NCBI GenBank assembly: GCA_905221615.1 | Contig: CAJNDT010002890.1 | Span: 1,200,001 to 1,264,000 of the forward strand | Reading direction: 5' to 3' | From: Symbiodinium sp. CCMP2592 | Lineage: Eukaryota > Sar > Dinophyceae > Suessiales > Symbiodiniaceae | DNA: 64,000 bases | Shown: in pieces, positions 11,220-22,217 of the stretch | Numbering within the stretch: position 1 is the stretch's first letter | How the letters are laid out: each line of letters opens with the position of its first letter | The notes under the pieces: model-generated | Told to the model about the DNA's origin: nothing | The model's input: the letters and a program-made list of their open reading frames with translations, nothing else | Databases searched by the model: none | Made by a program: the position numbers and the translations under genes

Positions 11220-11274
11220 TACACCCTGATACATCCACAAACCTGTTCGACTTCTGAGCCGCCTGTATAGATTT

Positions 11275-11417
11275 CTTGGAGGGTCGGGGGACTCAGTAAG
11301 AGGGTAATGAGTATAGTAGAGTTATAATTATAAGTACTCTAAAAGGGATTCTAATTGGGGTTATGGTACTTATAAGTCCCGAAAATAAGAAAATACTAAG
11401 TCCCCCGAGCCTCCAAG
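11275..11417. mobile_element. Family A foldback
   Basis: CTTGGAGGGTCGGGGGACTC against CCCCCGAGCCTCCAAG, internal AAAGGGATTCTAATTGGGG. Flanks do not match in this copy. Confidence 0.85.
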
Positions 11418-11653
11418 TCGTAAGACCGACTGCGCAGGATCTTTCGGACCTGGCAAAGGACCTGTGGCACCACGGCATAGGATGCAGAATGGGTTGGGGC
11501 ATACCGGTTAAGGGGTTTGATGAGGTTTCAGGTTCTGGGTTTAGGGTATGTCGGTTTAGGTTCTCGGGTTTAGGGGCGTAAGTCGGTTTAAGGGCAGAGT
11601 TTGGGGATTGCTGGAAGGAATGAGGGAGTCTAGGTCCTCATCATTGTGAGGAC

Positions 11654-11762
11654 CCCAGAGCTTCCAAAACCCCTTAATTCAGGAATATTCCTTAAATCAT
11701 ATTAGGGATCTTACTTTGTTTTAAGGTATATTCCTTAACTAAGGGCTTTTGGAAGCTCTGGG
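11654..11762. mobile_element. Family B foldback, target duplication AC
   Basis: CCCAGAGCTTCCAAAACCCC pairs with AAGGGCTTTTGGAAGCTCTGGG-type right end (positions 11740-11762). AC on both flanks (11652-11653, 11763-11764). Confidence 0.9.
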
Positions 11763-11991
11763 ACAGTCAGTAACACCAAAGACACAGAACATTTGGTAGG
11801 GAACCCGCGAAAGAGCCCCTGCTGCGCCTGCCAGAGAATGGAGGTAGCTCAGCCCTATCAGTACATAGCACAACCAGAACAACCTGCTGGGTTCACCAGA
11901 CGCCAGACGCCTTTAATCGCAAGTTATCCGTTTTCTAACACCTTCAGCTTTTTCGAAAACCCTCAGCCCTAGACCCTAAACCCAAGCCAAG

Positions 11992-14900
11992 GAAAGGTGT
12001 CCAACTGCTCCTGAAGTGCTATCGCTCCGGCACCAAAGAGATGGAGATTGAGACCCTAGGTGGCTGTGGCTTTCCGGATAGGACTGCTTGGAGGGTCAGG
12101 AGACTTAGTAACTTAGTAAGTAGATAATACATATCCATAACCCCAATTAAGATTCCTTCTAAGGTACTTATAAGTCTACCTATTACCTATGTACTAAGTC
12201 CCGCGACCCTCCAAGTGCCGGTAACATGAGTTTCGGACTGTCTCAGTGTTCCGAAACGTAATCAAGCATCCATGAATGCACACACATACATACATGCATA
12301 CGTACATACATACATACATACGTCCATGCATGCATACGTACATACGTACACACGTGCATACCTGAGGATGTTTCATAATCATCTGTTGGCATGTGAGCGA
12401 TATATCATCCGTCTATGTGTGCATCCATGCAGACGAACGGAAAGCAAAGCTAGAGTCCTTGATCCCTTAACGATTCATGAGTTACCTTGAGTCACCAAAA
12501 CCTAATTTTTGAAGGGTCCCGATAAATTTCTTCTTAGGGCTACTTCTGATAGGAACCTACAATAAACCGGGGTTGGGAGTAGCATACTTGCATACTTCTT
12601 GTTTTCGGGTGCCTGTTCCTCAAAGCATCCATTGTGAAATACAAGTCTATGCCTTTTTTCCCTGGTTACTTTACTGATTACTTCAAAGTCCAGAAAAGTG
12701 GGGTAAGATAATCCGGTGACCCCAAACCCTACAAAATAGTAGGTTCCGATTAGAGGATTAGAGGGTAGAACCCTTAAAGCGGTAGGTTTTGGGATTCCCA
12801 GGTTGGGAGATTACGTGGTAGGGTTTAGGGTTCAGATCATGGAGCTAATGTAATGTAGGAACCTGATAAACAAACTTTGGGTCTAAAACCACCCAAAAAT
12901 CGTGGGATTCAGAAAGGGAGCCCTAAATATGGCCCAAGGTTTCTTAATCAGGTTCGTACCTTGATCGCCGACTTGAGTCCCAGGCCCCCATCCGGAGCCC
13001 GACATGCTAGTCCCTGAATCCGAAAACCTAAATCTGAAGCCACTGAGTCCTAATCTTTTTTTGACCCATCACACCTACCTTTTGAGGGTTCCTCTTCATG
13101 ACTTCCTTGCATAGGCCCTTGCACAGGTCGGTTTTTCGGTGCTTAAGGAAATCCTAAATCCCAAGCCCGCGAGTCCCAACCCCTAAACCCTGACTTTGCC
13201 AGGCCAGCATTTTGCGCAGCTCGTGGTCCGGGAAGAGCTTCTTTCACAAGCGCTGTGGGCGGCACGCAAGGCCGGAGAGAAGTGTGGGTTTTAGGGTTTA
13301 GGGTCTTAAGACGGGCTGAGGATTTTCTTTCGGCTTTGATTAGAATAGAAGGGTTGCATGAGGATCGCTGGGAGAAAAAGGGCTTTGCCAACGTTTCGTG
13401 TTGGTGGTTTCGAAGATCGCGTCTCGTCCTGTAACTATACCGTCAAAGTCATCATATTTGTTATTTCTTTCTCGTCGTGTCTACTGTTCTGGCGGCATTG
13501 ACGGCGTCAGCATTGATAGCGGAACTTAGTTTGCATGGTCGGTTGACTAGGTGATCCGTTCGAGGCTGTACATGGGTTGAACTGCAAGTGTTGAAGCATA
13601 CTTAGGATTTGGGGGGAATTCCGCCCAGAGCTTGCAAAACCCCTTAATTCAGGAATATTCCTTAAATAGTCTACTTAATTCAGGAATAATCCCTGAATCA
13701 TATTAAGGATCCTACTATAATTTAAGGTATATTCCTTGATTAAGGCCTTTTGGAAGCTCTGGGCATTTCGTTGATTGGATCAGGAGTCGTGCGGTTCAAA
13801 AGGCGCCCTAAGACTTGAACCTCTCCATACCCAGGACCGAGATTACAAGAATCCCAAACCCCAGTGCGAATAAATAGGGTGTAGAGTTGTGGGGTTTAGG
13901 GTTTAGGGTTTTGGCTTTTTGGGGTTTAGGGCTGAGGGTTTAGGTTTTAGGGTTTGTTTAGGGGTTTTGTGTTGGGGGGGGGGAATAAGTCCCAAACAGT
14001 CGGGGTTCATGTAGCTCGGCTCGATCGTATCTTCTTTGGCCCTTAAAAACCCTAAAAAACTCGAAGTCTTAAGGGAGCCGGAGGCTCCAAAATCGCTTCA
14101 TCAAGGAGTATACCTTAAATCATATTAGGCTCCCGATTATCATTTAAGGTATATTCCTTAATTAGGGAATCTACCTTAAATCATACTAGGGTCCCCATTA
14201 TACTTTAAGGTATATATTCCTTAATGAAGGGATTTTGGAGCTTCTGGGGAGCCGGAAGCCCCCCCCCATTGTGCCAGGAAGCATGTCTCGGGCGGGCAGA
14301 GATCCTCAGGCCGGCTGTTTCCAGTGGTTTCAGGTTTGCGAGTTTCCATGGCCGGCGGAATGGGCTGAGGAATCCCCTAAACCCTAGACCCTCGACCCTA
14401 AACTACCCTAAACCCTAGACCCTAAACCCTAAAACCCCAGACCCAAAGGCCCTTTAGCCTGCAAAGCTTGAGCCCGAAAGCCCAAAGACGCCAAGCCGTA
14501 GACCCTGAAAAACGGCTGCAGCCTAAACTCTTAACCCTATGCTGCCAAGGACCATAATATAGCTAGGGCCCCAGACCCCTTAAGGACCCAATAGTAAGGT
14601 CCCTATGCATAGGGTAAGTACTTTAAGACCCTTGAGCCCGACTGCCCGAAAGCTGTTCACGGTGTTGCTTTGAGGTGGGCGGGTAAGGGTTCCTTGCGTT
14701 GCTGATTCCACACTTTGTAAGCTTTGGAGATATTAGTATAGGTGGTGGTTTGGTGGTTTAGGATTGTGAGTAGACTCTTGAGGTTTTAGGGGTTAGTCGT
14801 GTAGATTTATGACGTTCCAGACTGGGCTCAAGGGCTGTCGGGTCTCGGATGTAGAGTGTATGTTGCATAGAGCCTACGCGGCAGATTTGACCCTATGCCC

Positions 14901-17900
14901 GTTGCCTGAAATCGTTGAGCTGTCCAAACTCTAAAGACAGCTTCAGGGAATAGTCTCGGAATACTGGGGGGGGGGGGGAATGTCTTCATGACGTCTTGGT
15001 TCCATAAGTGTTCCATATGTGACGTCTTCAATGTTTCCCTGAATTGATGCCTGTAGTATGTGTCCACGGCTTTCTTAAAGTCTAAACCCAAGCCAAGCGC
15101 CACTATTTCGTCGCGACCCGTCCCTGTGAATTCCTCCCTCATGCCGGGGAAACGAGAAGAGAACACACCCTGTCGATAAGATTTCAGGTCTGTGGTGTTA
15201 AGGGGTTCAATGTTCAATTACCGAACCACCAATCTACCCCCCCCCCCCCAAGACTAACCTACGCTAGCTGCTCTCCTAAACTGAAGTCTGGGGACGTTGG
15301 ACCGTTAAGCAGTGGTCTCGACAGAAGAGTATGCAGATCGATGACAATTTCTTCCTCGTGGGGTTTCCCGCTCTGTGGGCAGTCTGCTGGACCCTCCCTG
15401 CAGTCTTTCGTGAAGGAAAACCCTATGACCCTATGTCCAGGTCGTGAGGATTTGTTTATCATGTTCCCTAAACCCTACCCACATCCCGCGACTCACGACA
15501 AGTTACAGCCCGACAAGGAAGCAACAGCCCCTAAACCCTAAACCGTAGAATAAGAGCACCAACTGACCTCATCTTGAACCTCAATCCTCGACCCTAATCC
15601 TTATAAGCCCTAAACCCTAAACCCCAAACCCCTCAACCTTAAACCTGAGCCCCTAAACCTTAAACCTGAACCCCTAAACCCCTAAACCCCCAAGCCTGAG
15701 CCGAGGCTCCGGGACCCTTCGCCCTGGATTTTAAATCCTAAGCTGCAAACCTAAACCCTACGCCCATGACCGGCCCCTCGATCCGTACTTTTAGGAAGCC
15801 TAAACACTACACGTGAACCCTGAACCCTGAATCTTACACCCTATAAGCCCCAAACGCCCTCAGCACTATAGGGGGCCTAAATAATTACCAATATTATTTA
15901 CGGGGTTCCTTATTATACTTATAGTATAATGGGCCCCAAAAACCTTTTCTAATTAATTGCTACAGCCCGAAATTCTTTATAATGTCTTATAGAACCCTTA
16001 AAGGACCCTTTAAAAAAGAACCCTGTTTAATTGTATTAAGGCCCCTACATTACTTTCTTTTTCCCGAGCGCCCGCACCCACAACTCTCTGCACAGGCGCC
16101 TTTCGAGCTCTTGGGCTGGCATTTGGGGGGTTTGGGGTTTGGGTTGAGCTGGGATCTGGTCTTGCATCTTCTGGGTTCTTGTTAGGGAGTTTAACTCAAA
16201 GTACCATAATAGGGGTCGGTAGTAACTAGTACGGCTTCCTTATCATAGCAGCTTAACTTAGACACCTTAACAAGAACCCGGTCTTTGAGGCCTGCTCTTG
16301 CTGGTCTCCCGTTGTCGCCGCGTCGCCGTGGCAGCGCTGGAAGCACTGCGAGACATTGAGGCGGATCTGTTGCGACCTGTTGCTTGAACCCTAAACCCTA
16401 AACCATCCTAACCTGCAAGTGCACTCGTAAGGGTCAGAATCGGGTCACAACAGCTTCTCAAGAGAAAACCTAAACCCTCATTGTTTGCATCATGTCCTGA
16501 AAGCGTGGAAAGCCTGAAGGGCTCACTTCTGGGTTCTTGTTGAGGGATTCGATTTACGTTGCCTTGGTCAGGAATCCATATCATTATTTACTACAGATCC
16601 CAATTATGGCGACTTAAGTTGTATTCCGTAACAAGATCCTAGACTTGGTGACTCCGAAGTTCAGGCAGGCTCCCTTCTGTTTTGTGCTTGTAACCTTTGG
16701 TCTACGTTACCGCACTTTGCTCCACCGCAGATCTCTTATATTCAGTGCTCACCTGACAGATGACTGAGCAGCACGCAGCTACCACAGAACAAACGAAGAT
16801 ATATTGCAAAGCCTTTGTTACTTGCAAACCCTCACAGTGCCTGAAAGCAAGACGGCTTAAACTCGTGGAAAAGGCGCACACATGTGTCTCCTCTAACGCG
16901 CCATAGTAGTGAAGTGGCTAATCTTTCATCCATTGTTGTACTACGGCCCGAGAGGTTAATCTTCAGCTCCCCTAAGATACTGAAGAGGTAAGGTACTGGC
17001 AATGTGACTTAGCAAGCTCTCGAGAGGGCAACACAGCAAGTCCTCCAAAGGACTCATCTCAGTGTTCAGCTGCAGACACCCTGTACCACCTACCCTAGCT
17101 TCGGGGCAGGTTTATCCTAAACGGTACCAGTGATACCGAGACACTCCAATCCAAAACCAAATCTTAAATTGTAAAGGGATCCCGAAGTTATTTCGGCGGC
17201 GAGTCTCCGGATGGTTGAGCATCGACAAGTTCAACGCGAACCTGCCTTTGAAAACCTTAAGAACACTGACCGCCCTAGAAGCTCTAAAGGCGTAAAAACC
17301 GCAAAACCGCAAACACCACCTAGACCAGAAAGAACCTATATACTTTTATAGGGTTCCCTATCATGAATTCCTTCTGCAAGTCTTTAAAAAGGTAGGTTAT
17401 TTGCGCTTAAGTTAAGACCTTAATCCCCCCTAAACCCTTAATTACCCCTAAAGCATAAATCCTAAACCCCTGAGCCTCAAACCCTAAACCCTTGATGCAA
17501 AGCCCCAAATCCTTGAGACCGGCTCATGGACGCAGGGCTCACGCGGCCAACAAGCAGCTGCACGCATTGGTGAGCCCCTTTCCTTGAGGTTTCTAGGGTT
17601 TAGGGGTCTACTGAGAGTCTACAAGAGTTCTGTGATGATGGCTCTTGAGGTTTAGGGGTCTTGGGTTCTGTGATGGGTTTAGGTGTCTGCAGCAGTTCTA
17701 GAGGCTTTTGGCTCTTCATTTTAGGGATCTGCACAAGTTCTACAAGGGGTCGCTATGGGTTTCATGATGGGTTTGGAAGTTCCGAATTTGACAAAGACAC
17801 TACAACAAGATGGTTTTGGGAGGTTGTGGGTCTGAGCTTTAGGTTCCTAGGGCCCAGAGTAGGCCCTTATTCCCTTTTTAAGGGTTTAGGTTCCCTTATA

Positions 17901-18803
17901 ACCCCCTTTATCCCAAAAAGGGCACCCTTTTTATTCCTAGGTTACTCTTGGGTCTAGGTTCTCTAAGAGCCCCGTCGCCTATCTAGTAGGTTGCTGGATT
18001 AGACACTATGCAATTTATAGAGGGCGTAAGGACCGGGAACTCACTATATATATAGGTTACTCGGAAACTCTCTGGCATGTAGGTCAAGTGGCTCACGTGT
18101 TGTCTTAAGACGCGAGGTTTCAGTGTTTCGGCCTAGGCTTTGAAGTTGTGCAGCCCCCCGAGTTGCAGGGTTGATGTATTTAGGAGATCCAAAGGATTAA
18201 GGGGCCGGGTTTGAAATCATTTGAGCTGGTATTGGATGATAGACTTACTAACAGAATTATTGAGGAGTTTGCCAGGAACTCGAATAAGACCCAGAGGTAG
18301 TAGGACGCAGAAAAGAGAATTCCGCCGAAGCTTGAAACAGGACTGCCCCAACCATAAGCCAGCAAACCCTGTGTGAACGGGCGTCTGAGCACCTCTTTGG
18401 TACGCTGACCGTCAATAGGTCCTATGCAGTAGTGTAGAGTTATAAGTATCATAGCCCCAATTAGGATCTCTTGTAGGGCACGCAGAAGTCTACTTCTTAC
18501 CTACTTACTGAATCCCCCGACCCCCCAAGCAGAACCCGAGAGCCCTAGATGTAATCCCTCGAAACCTTACGGCCCAAAGCCCGACCACCATTTAGGGTTT
18601 ATAGGGTTAAGGGGGTTTAGGGCTTAGGGTTTGGGGGTTTAGGGGGTTTAAGGTTTAGGGTTAATAGGGTTTAGGGTTTAGGGTTAAGGGGGTTTAGGGT
18701 TTAGTCCACGTAAACTCAGGTTCGAGTCATCTGCTGGCACGGTGCTTCGCACAGTCACGGCTGTGTGGTGGCCCTGGCAGAACGGCGAGGACCGGCTTTC
18801 AGG
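11992..18803 (+). CDS. Tentative chain of small exons, function unknown
   Basis: Six GC-rich islands with AG/GT borders join in phase: 11992-12059, 13203-13287, 14278-14333, 16335-16368, 17536-17569 and 18720-18803. The best are the first two. The first reads LLLKCYRSGTKEMEIETL and ends CTAG|GTGGCT. The second reads QHFAQLVVREELLSQALW and continues AARKAGEKC before TGTGG|GTTTTAGGG. A split Gly codon joins them. The fifth ends at a consensus GCATTG|GTGAGC. For the last segment two frames are plausible (one ALAERRGPAF, another AVWWPWQNGEDRLS), and an ATG at 17526 offers an alternative start in the second frame. Foldback elements lie in most of the proposed introns. No domain is recognised. Treat as a pointer for transcript mapping, not a model. 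Confidence 0.22.
12087..12215. mobile_element. Family A foldback, target duplication TG
   Basis: CTTGGAGGGTCAGGAGACTT against CCCGCGACCCTCCAAG, with TG on both sides (12085-12086, 12216-12217). Starts 27 bp after the exon-like island 11992-12059. Confidence 0.88.
12271..12362 (+). repeat. CATA tetranucleotide tract
   Basis: Irregular (CATA)n/(CGTA)n run. Frames through it on both strands are Tyr/His/Thr or Cys/Met/Val repeats and are rejected as genes. Confidence 0.88.
12855..12960. mobile_element. Family U foldback
   Basis: GTAGGAACCTGATAAACAAA at the left and TTTCTTAATCAGGTTCGTACC-type right end (12940-12960) form imperfect inverted repeats. A left-end fragment recurs at 59203-59260. Confidence 0.65.
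13624..13763. mobile_element. Family B foldback with internal partial duplication
   Basis: CCCAGAGCTTGCAAAACCCC against CCTTTTGGAAGCTCTGGG. The motif CTTAATTCAGGAATA.TCC occurs twice in the left arm. Confidence 0.82.
13880..13966 (+). repeat. TTTAGGG telomere-like array
   Basis: GGGTTTAGGGTTTAGGGTTT followed by degenerate units up to a G run at 13973-13982. Confidence 0.85.
14071..14250. mobile_element. Dimeric family B foldback
   Basis: Two successive cores (TACCTTAAATCATATTAGG and TACCTTAAATCATACTAGGG) lie between one pair of outer ends (GGAGGCTCCAAAATCGCTTC and GAAGGGATTTTGGAGCTTC). Confidence 0.78.
14382..14446 (-). repeat. CCCTAAA telomere-like array
   Basis: Eight or so heptamers, several as CCCTAGA or with one extra base. 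Confidence 0.85.
14531..14617. mobile_element. Family X foldback
   Basis: TTAACCCTATGCTGCCAAGG at the left, ATGCATAGGGTAA at the right, core TAGGGCCCCAGACCCCTT. The same core recurs at 61732-61816 and, as a fragment, at 45799-45837. Confidence 0.7.
14828..15217 (-). CDS. Candidate open frame or exon on minus strand, function unknown
   Basis: A 129-codon frame opens at a TTG just after a TAA; its first ATG is residue 26, so it is more likely an exon than a complete gene. It reads like soluble protein: GRDEIVALGLGLDFKKAVD followed by TYYRHQFRETLKTSHMEHLW. An acceptor-like CCACAG precedes the codon for Leu11 (near 15187). A C-run (14966-14978 on the opposite strand) gives a poly-Pro stretch, with a GT just after it. 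The matching poly-C at 15237-15250 lies upstream. No domain recognised. One frame of this length is near chance expectation for the window. Confidence 0.3.
   Translation of the reverse strand: MNIEPLNTTDLKSYRQGVFSSRFPGMREEFTGTGRDEIVALGLGLDFKKAVDTYYRHQFRETLKTSHMEHLWNQDVMKTFPPPPSIPRLFPEAVFRVWTAQRFQATGIGSNLPRRLYATYTLHPRPDSP
15530..15760 (-). repeat. CCCTAAA telomere-like arrays
   Basis: Long run of perfect and degenerate CCCTAAA/CCCCTAAA units, densest at 15600-15685. Confidence 0.85.
15869..16047. mobile_element. Family D foldback with internal insertion
   Basis: TAGGGGGCCTAAATAATTAC at the left, AAGGCCCCTA at the right, core GTATAATGGGCCCCAAAAACC. About 60 bp of extra sequence sits in the right arm. 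Confidence 0.75.
16171..16281. mobile_element. Family F foldback, 4-bp target duplication TCTT
   Basis: CTGGGTTCTTGTTAGGGAGT pairs with CTTAACAAGAACCCGG. TCTT at 16167-16170 and 16282-16285. Confidence 0.85.
16529..16642. mobile_element. Family F foldback, 4-bp target duplication ACTT
   Basis: CTGGGTTCTTGTTGAGGGAT against TCCGTAACAAGATCCTAG. ACTT on both flanks (16525-16528, 16643-16646). Confidence 0.83.
17847..17957. mobile_element. Family Q foldback, 4-bp target duplication GTTC
   Basis: 111 bp, identical to 2280-2390 except one base (TCCCAAAAAG versus TCCCCAAAAG). Flanked by GTTC at 17843-17846 and 17958-17961. Confidence 0.9.
18430..18529. mobile_element. Family A right half only
   Basis: Ends CTACTTACTGAATCCCCCGA then CCCCCCAAG, with the ATAAGTATCATAGCCCCAAT interior, but no left terminus. 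Confidence 0.6.
18590..18707 (+). repeat. TTTAGGG telomere-like array
   Basis: About 14 units, mixed TTTAGGG, TTTAGGGG and TTAAGGGGG, ending shortly before the exon-like island at 18720. Confidence 0.88.
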
Positions 18804-18821
18804 GTGTTGAGTTCAGGAATA

Positions 18822-18943
18822 CCTGGAGGGTCGGGGGACTTTGTAAATAGAAGTTATAAGTACCCCAAAAGGGATCCTAATTGGAGCTGTGGTACTTAGA
18901 AGTCTCTAAAATAACCAGTTACTAAGTCCCCCGACCCTCCAAG
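18822..18943. mobile_element. Family A foldback, target duplication TA
   Basis: CCTGGAGGGTCGGGGGACTT against CCCCCGACCCTCCAAG. TA on both flanks (18820-18821, 18944-18945). Confidence 0.9.
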
Positions 18944-19215
18944 TATTGAATAAGAGTGGCCTAATCCGAAGCTTTTTCGGATTCTGTTAAAGGCTTGCAC
19001 CGGCAGATGTAGGTATCCATACCCCAAGAAATCCGAACTACAGGAAGTATGGTGTATTCCTTATTCCATGTTGTGGACGATACGGGGCTTCGTCCATCAG
19101 CAGAATGTTCCAAGCCTGTAGCTAGTTAGTTTTTCCTCACCGCAACAACCTACTGTCTCTTGTTTGTCAGGCTTCTGTTTTGAAGGCCTACCTCTAGACC
19201 CCCAAGTACCTAATA

Positions 19216-19326
19216 CTGGGTTCTTGTTAAGGGATTTTGTAAAAGTTTCCATAACAAGGAAAGCATCTTATTCACTCTAGATCCCTATTGTGGTAATTTC
19301 AATTGAATTCCTCAACAAGAACCCAG
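19216..19326. mobile_element. Family F foldback, 4-bp target duplication AATA
   Basis: CTGGGTTCTTGTTAAGGGAT pairs with ATTCCTCAACAAGAACCCAG. AATA at 19212-19215 and 19327-19330. Confidence 0.9.
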
Positions 19327-19639
19327 AATACACGGATACTTCTCACATCTCCCTAGTTCAGCTCTGCTACTGCGCTAAACTCGGATAGCTACCGACCGAG
19401 TACGTGGATACATGGGGCATGACAGTGACAGTGCCAGGATCGCGAGGCTTCTGCCGGTTCCCTAGAGGGGAATCGGAACGGGTTTCGGCATTAAAAGTCT
19501 AAAGATTCTGCACCAAGCTACTACATAGTAGAAGGTAGGGTTTCTGCAGTGGGAATTGTTATCATGGTCTGGGTAAGCATCCCCATGCATTCCGCATATA
19601 GGTACTTAGGAGCCTTTCCGTACTCTACAACAGCCCAAC

Positions 19640-19712
19640 CCGAAGCCCTGAACCCGAAACCCCTAAACCCGAAACCCTAAACCCTAAACCTTAAACCCTA
19701 AACCCTATATTT
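19640..19712 (-). repeat. CCCTAAA telomere-like array
   Basis: CCCTAAACCCTAAACCTTAAA-type array with CCCGAAA variants. Confidence 0.85.
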
Positions 19713-19807
19713 AGGCTTCAGGGAGAACCCTTCAGCCGAATTTTTTTCTGATCGAGCGGGGTCTTCCCTGATCGAGCTGGACCCACCCGATTGGGCAACT
19801 CAGCAGA

Positions 19808-19929
19808 CCCTAAGGGTCCAAAGGACCCCCAATAACTACGTAGGTACTCGGTTTCAGGATAGTAGTTATGTAGGATACTATTTATTACTTTGGGGAGTAT
19901 ATGATATGTAGGTACTTGGACCCTTAGGG
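19808..19929. mobile_element. Family I-related foldback
   Basis: CCCTAAGGGTCCAAAGGACC at the left and AGGTACTTGGACCCTTAGGG at the right. Flanking triplets AGA and GGA match only in part. Confidence 0.65.
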
Positions 19930-19944
19930 GGACGGTCGCATCTA

Positions 19945-20184
19945 TTGCGACGCGCTCCGCCCGCCGGTTATCGACTTGGAGACTCTTCCCGCTCAGCTGT
20001 TCCAGAAAACGATGGTTTGACATCGGGCAATCCGCCAAACGACGACATCCCGTCATCTTCCGACGACGAAATCAAGGACCTGGCGCCAGGAGGAGAGAGC
20101 GAGAGAGAGAGAGAGAGATTCGGAAGGAGGAGGCAGCGAATGTACAGCATGTGTGTTTGTGAGTGTGACTTAGTGAGTGAGTGA
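19945..20184 (+). CDS. Exon-like acidic/serine-rich open frame, function unknown
   Basis: Open frame whose central part reads NPPNDDIPSSSDDEIKDL, typical of a disordered acidic linker. The first codon of the frame is not ATG, so an exon after TTGGAG at about 19981 is the better guess. From 20095 it runs into a GA microsatellite (Glu/Arg repeats), and a GTACAG at 20141 or GTGTGT beyond could be a donor. No domain recognised. Confidence 0.25.
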   Translation: MRRAPPAGYRLGDSSRSAVPENDGLTSGNPPNDDIPSSSDDEIKDLAPGGESERERERFGRRRQRMYSMCVCECDLVSE

Positions 20185-20218
20185 GTGACTGAGTGAGTGT
20201 GTGTGTGTGTTTGTGCAA
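20095..20218 (+). repeat. GA tract and GTGA/GT tract
   Basis: (GA)n at 20096-20119 and (GTGA)n/(GT)n at 20160-20212, separated by unique sequence. Confidence 0.88.
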
Positions 20219-20324
20219 ACAGAGACACTACGCGTTTGTCTCATTGCGCTTGTGCCGCCTGCTCGGGCGCACCACACCACACCACGCCATGAGAGAGGTT
20301 GAACACGAGCTTGGAAGGGCCCTT

Positions 20325-20425
20325 AAACCCGCATAAACCCTAAACCCTAAACGCCCAAACCATAAATCTTAAGCCCCATGCAACCCCTAAACCGCCAAAC
20401 CCCTAAACCCAAAGCCCTAAACCCG
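20325..20425 (-). repeat. CCCTAAA telomere-like array plus family A right-end scrap
   Basis: CCCTAAACCCTAAAC with degenerate units. Immediately after it, 20430-20459 is a lone right end of family A (CTACTTACTAAGTCCC...GACCCTCCC). Confidence 0.75.
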
Positions 20426-20484
20426 AATTTCTACTTACTAAGTCCCTTGACCCTCCCAGTACCAGCTTCCCTAAACCGCCATCA

Positions 20485-20691
20485 ATGGAATTTTCCGAGC
20501 ATTTCCAGCCAAAGCCCGGTTTCCAAGGGAGCTCAGTGACCTGCGCCCATAGACTTTCCTTGACCATGCGTAGGCCTTTAGATCATGATAGTACCTGTAC
20601 CAAAGCCCAGAATCACGGGGCTTCTAGGGCTTCTTTCGTGTCATCCGGAGCTTCGAGGCAAAATCCCAAACCCGTGTCAGAGAGCCTGTGA
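20485..20691 (+). CDS. Short ATG-started open frame, function unknown
   Basis: 68 codons from ATG, beginning MEFSEHFQPKPGFQGSS and ending PVSESL. No domain, weak start context (T at -3). The length is near chance, so coding status is doubtful. Confidence 0.15.
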   Translation: MEFSEHFQPKPGFQGSSVTCAHRLSLTMRRPLDHDSTCTKAQNHGASRASFVSSGASRQNPKPVSESL

Positions 20692-21855
20692 GCATAGACC
20701 CGTCGAGCCGATACCCGAAGCCGCAAGCTACCTGCTCCTGAGGTCATCGATTGCGTGGAGCATGCTGAACTCGCCGACGTCGCTGGGACATATCCAGACT
20801 TGTAACGTATGACCTTTACAATTAAACCCTAAGTACCAAGCTTGCGATTCTCTTATGCTCCCAAATAGGCAGACTCGCTGGAACTTTGGGCCCCTGAAAG
20901 AAGCGTAAACTTGCTTCCAGAGAATTCCACCTCCTGCCCCTGCATATCCGATCCGGCTGTCGTACACACAGGTGAGATCTTTAGAACAATGAGCCCAAAC
21001 CCAACAACCCAAACCCCAAATCCATGTTCTCTGCATATCGAAGGCATCTGAGCCTTGACTGGAGCCTCACCTATCCGCTGTTGAAGCAAGGATGACACGG
21101 TGGACATTCGTCGTAGGACATGGAGCAATTAGCACTTAAAGCAGAAGATGCCCCAGTGTGAACACCATGGGCCTCAACTATCAGCGGGACCTGCGACGAT
21201 ACGCATATATTGACGCAGAGTCTACTCAAAAACCCTATTCCCATTATGAGGCCCTTATATTACATATCCTGTGCTTCCGCGACTACATTCAACATCCTGC
21301 TTGATAAGATCTTCTGGGGGATCCGTAAGCACACTTGGGGTTTGGAGTTGAGACGACACTGTTCCCGGGCAAGAATGCAATACTAATGACTATTACAACT
21401 GGCGAAGCCCGAGTTGCCGCCACATCAGTCTAGTAAAGTATCCTTCAACAGGTTAGCTAATTCTACATAGATGCATCTTGACCAAAAGATCACGAAAATA
21501 CCGGGACACTGTAGGCAAAGTCTCTCGATCCTCGCGGCCAAGCCTGCGCACTCTAACACCGAACAACCACATATATAACTTGTATAGAAGACACCCAAGA
21601 AATCTCCCGAAGCCAGCTAAGCCATCAATTCCAAAGCCTTGTATCCTGTTTGTCCTCTTCGCCCTCAAATTGCTCAACAACTCATCCGAAGAAAAGTAGT
21701 ATATAGATCCCAAACCTAAAGCTCCCCGAAACACGGAACCTTCCTCATTCTAAACCCTAAACCCCTAATCCCCAAACCCACATCCCTTGTGCCCAGAAAC
21801 CTTACGGAACCGCTCAGAAGCACAATTTCATGGTATAGTTTGCCTTGGGGAAGCT
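20692..21855. other. No recognised gene
   Basis: Repeat-poor. Open frames here (for example 20728-21036 and 21453-21734 on the minus strand) overlap each other and show no motif or splice context worth calling. Confidence 0.4.
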
Positions 21856-21960
21856 CGGAAGACCGTCCAACATCCTTTAATTAAGGAATATACCACAGAT
21901 CAGAGATTAGCGATCCCTATGGTTTAAGGTATATTCCTCGATTAAGGGATGTGGGAGGGG
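21856..21960. mobile_element. Family B foldback, diverged ends
   Basis: Core ATTAAGGAATATACC...GGTATATTCC is kept, but the CCCAGAG ends are replaced by ACCGTCCAACATCC and GGATGTGGGAGGGGT. Confidence 0.6.
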
Positions 21961-22217
21961 TGGATGTAAGGCAGCCTTAGTCGCCTGTCTCGGAGCGGCT
22001 TGGGATGCCAGTGGCGACTCCGTGTCTCGGCCAGGGTAGAGATTTCACGGGTCGCGCTATTTGGAGTTTCGTGGTTTAGCGTTTTGGGGGTTCAGGGGTT
22101 TAGGGTTTCGGGAGGGTTCCCGCATATGATTGGAATAGCTTAAAGACCTAAAACTCCAGCGAACCCTAGTCTTGTTATCAGGCCACTAGCAGCGCATGTG
22201 CTTATAGAGCAGGGATA

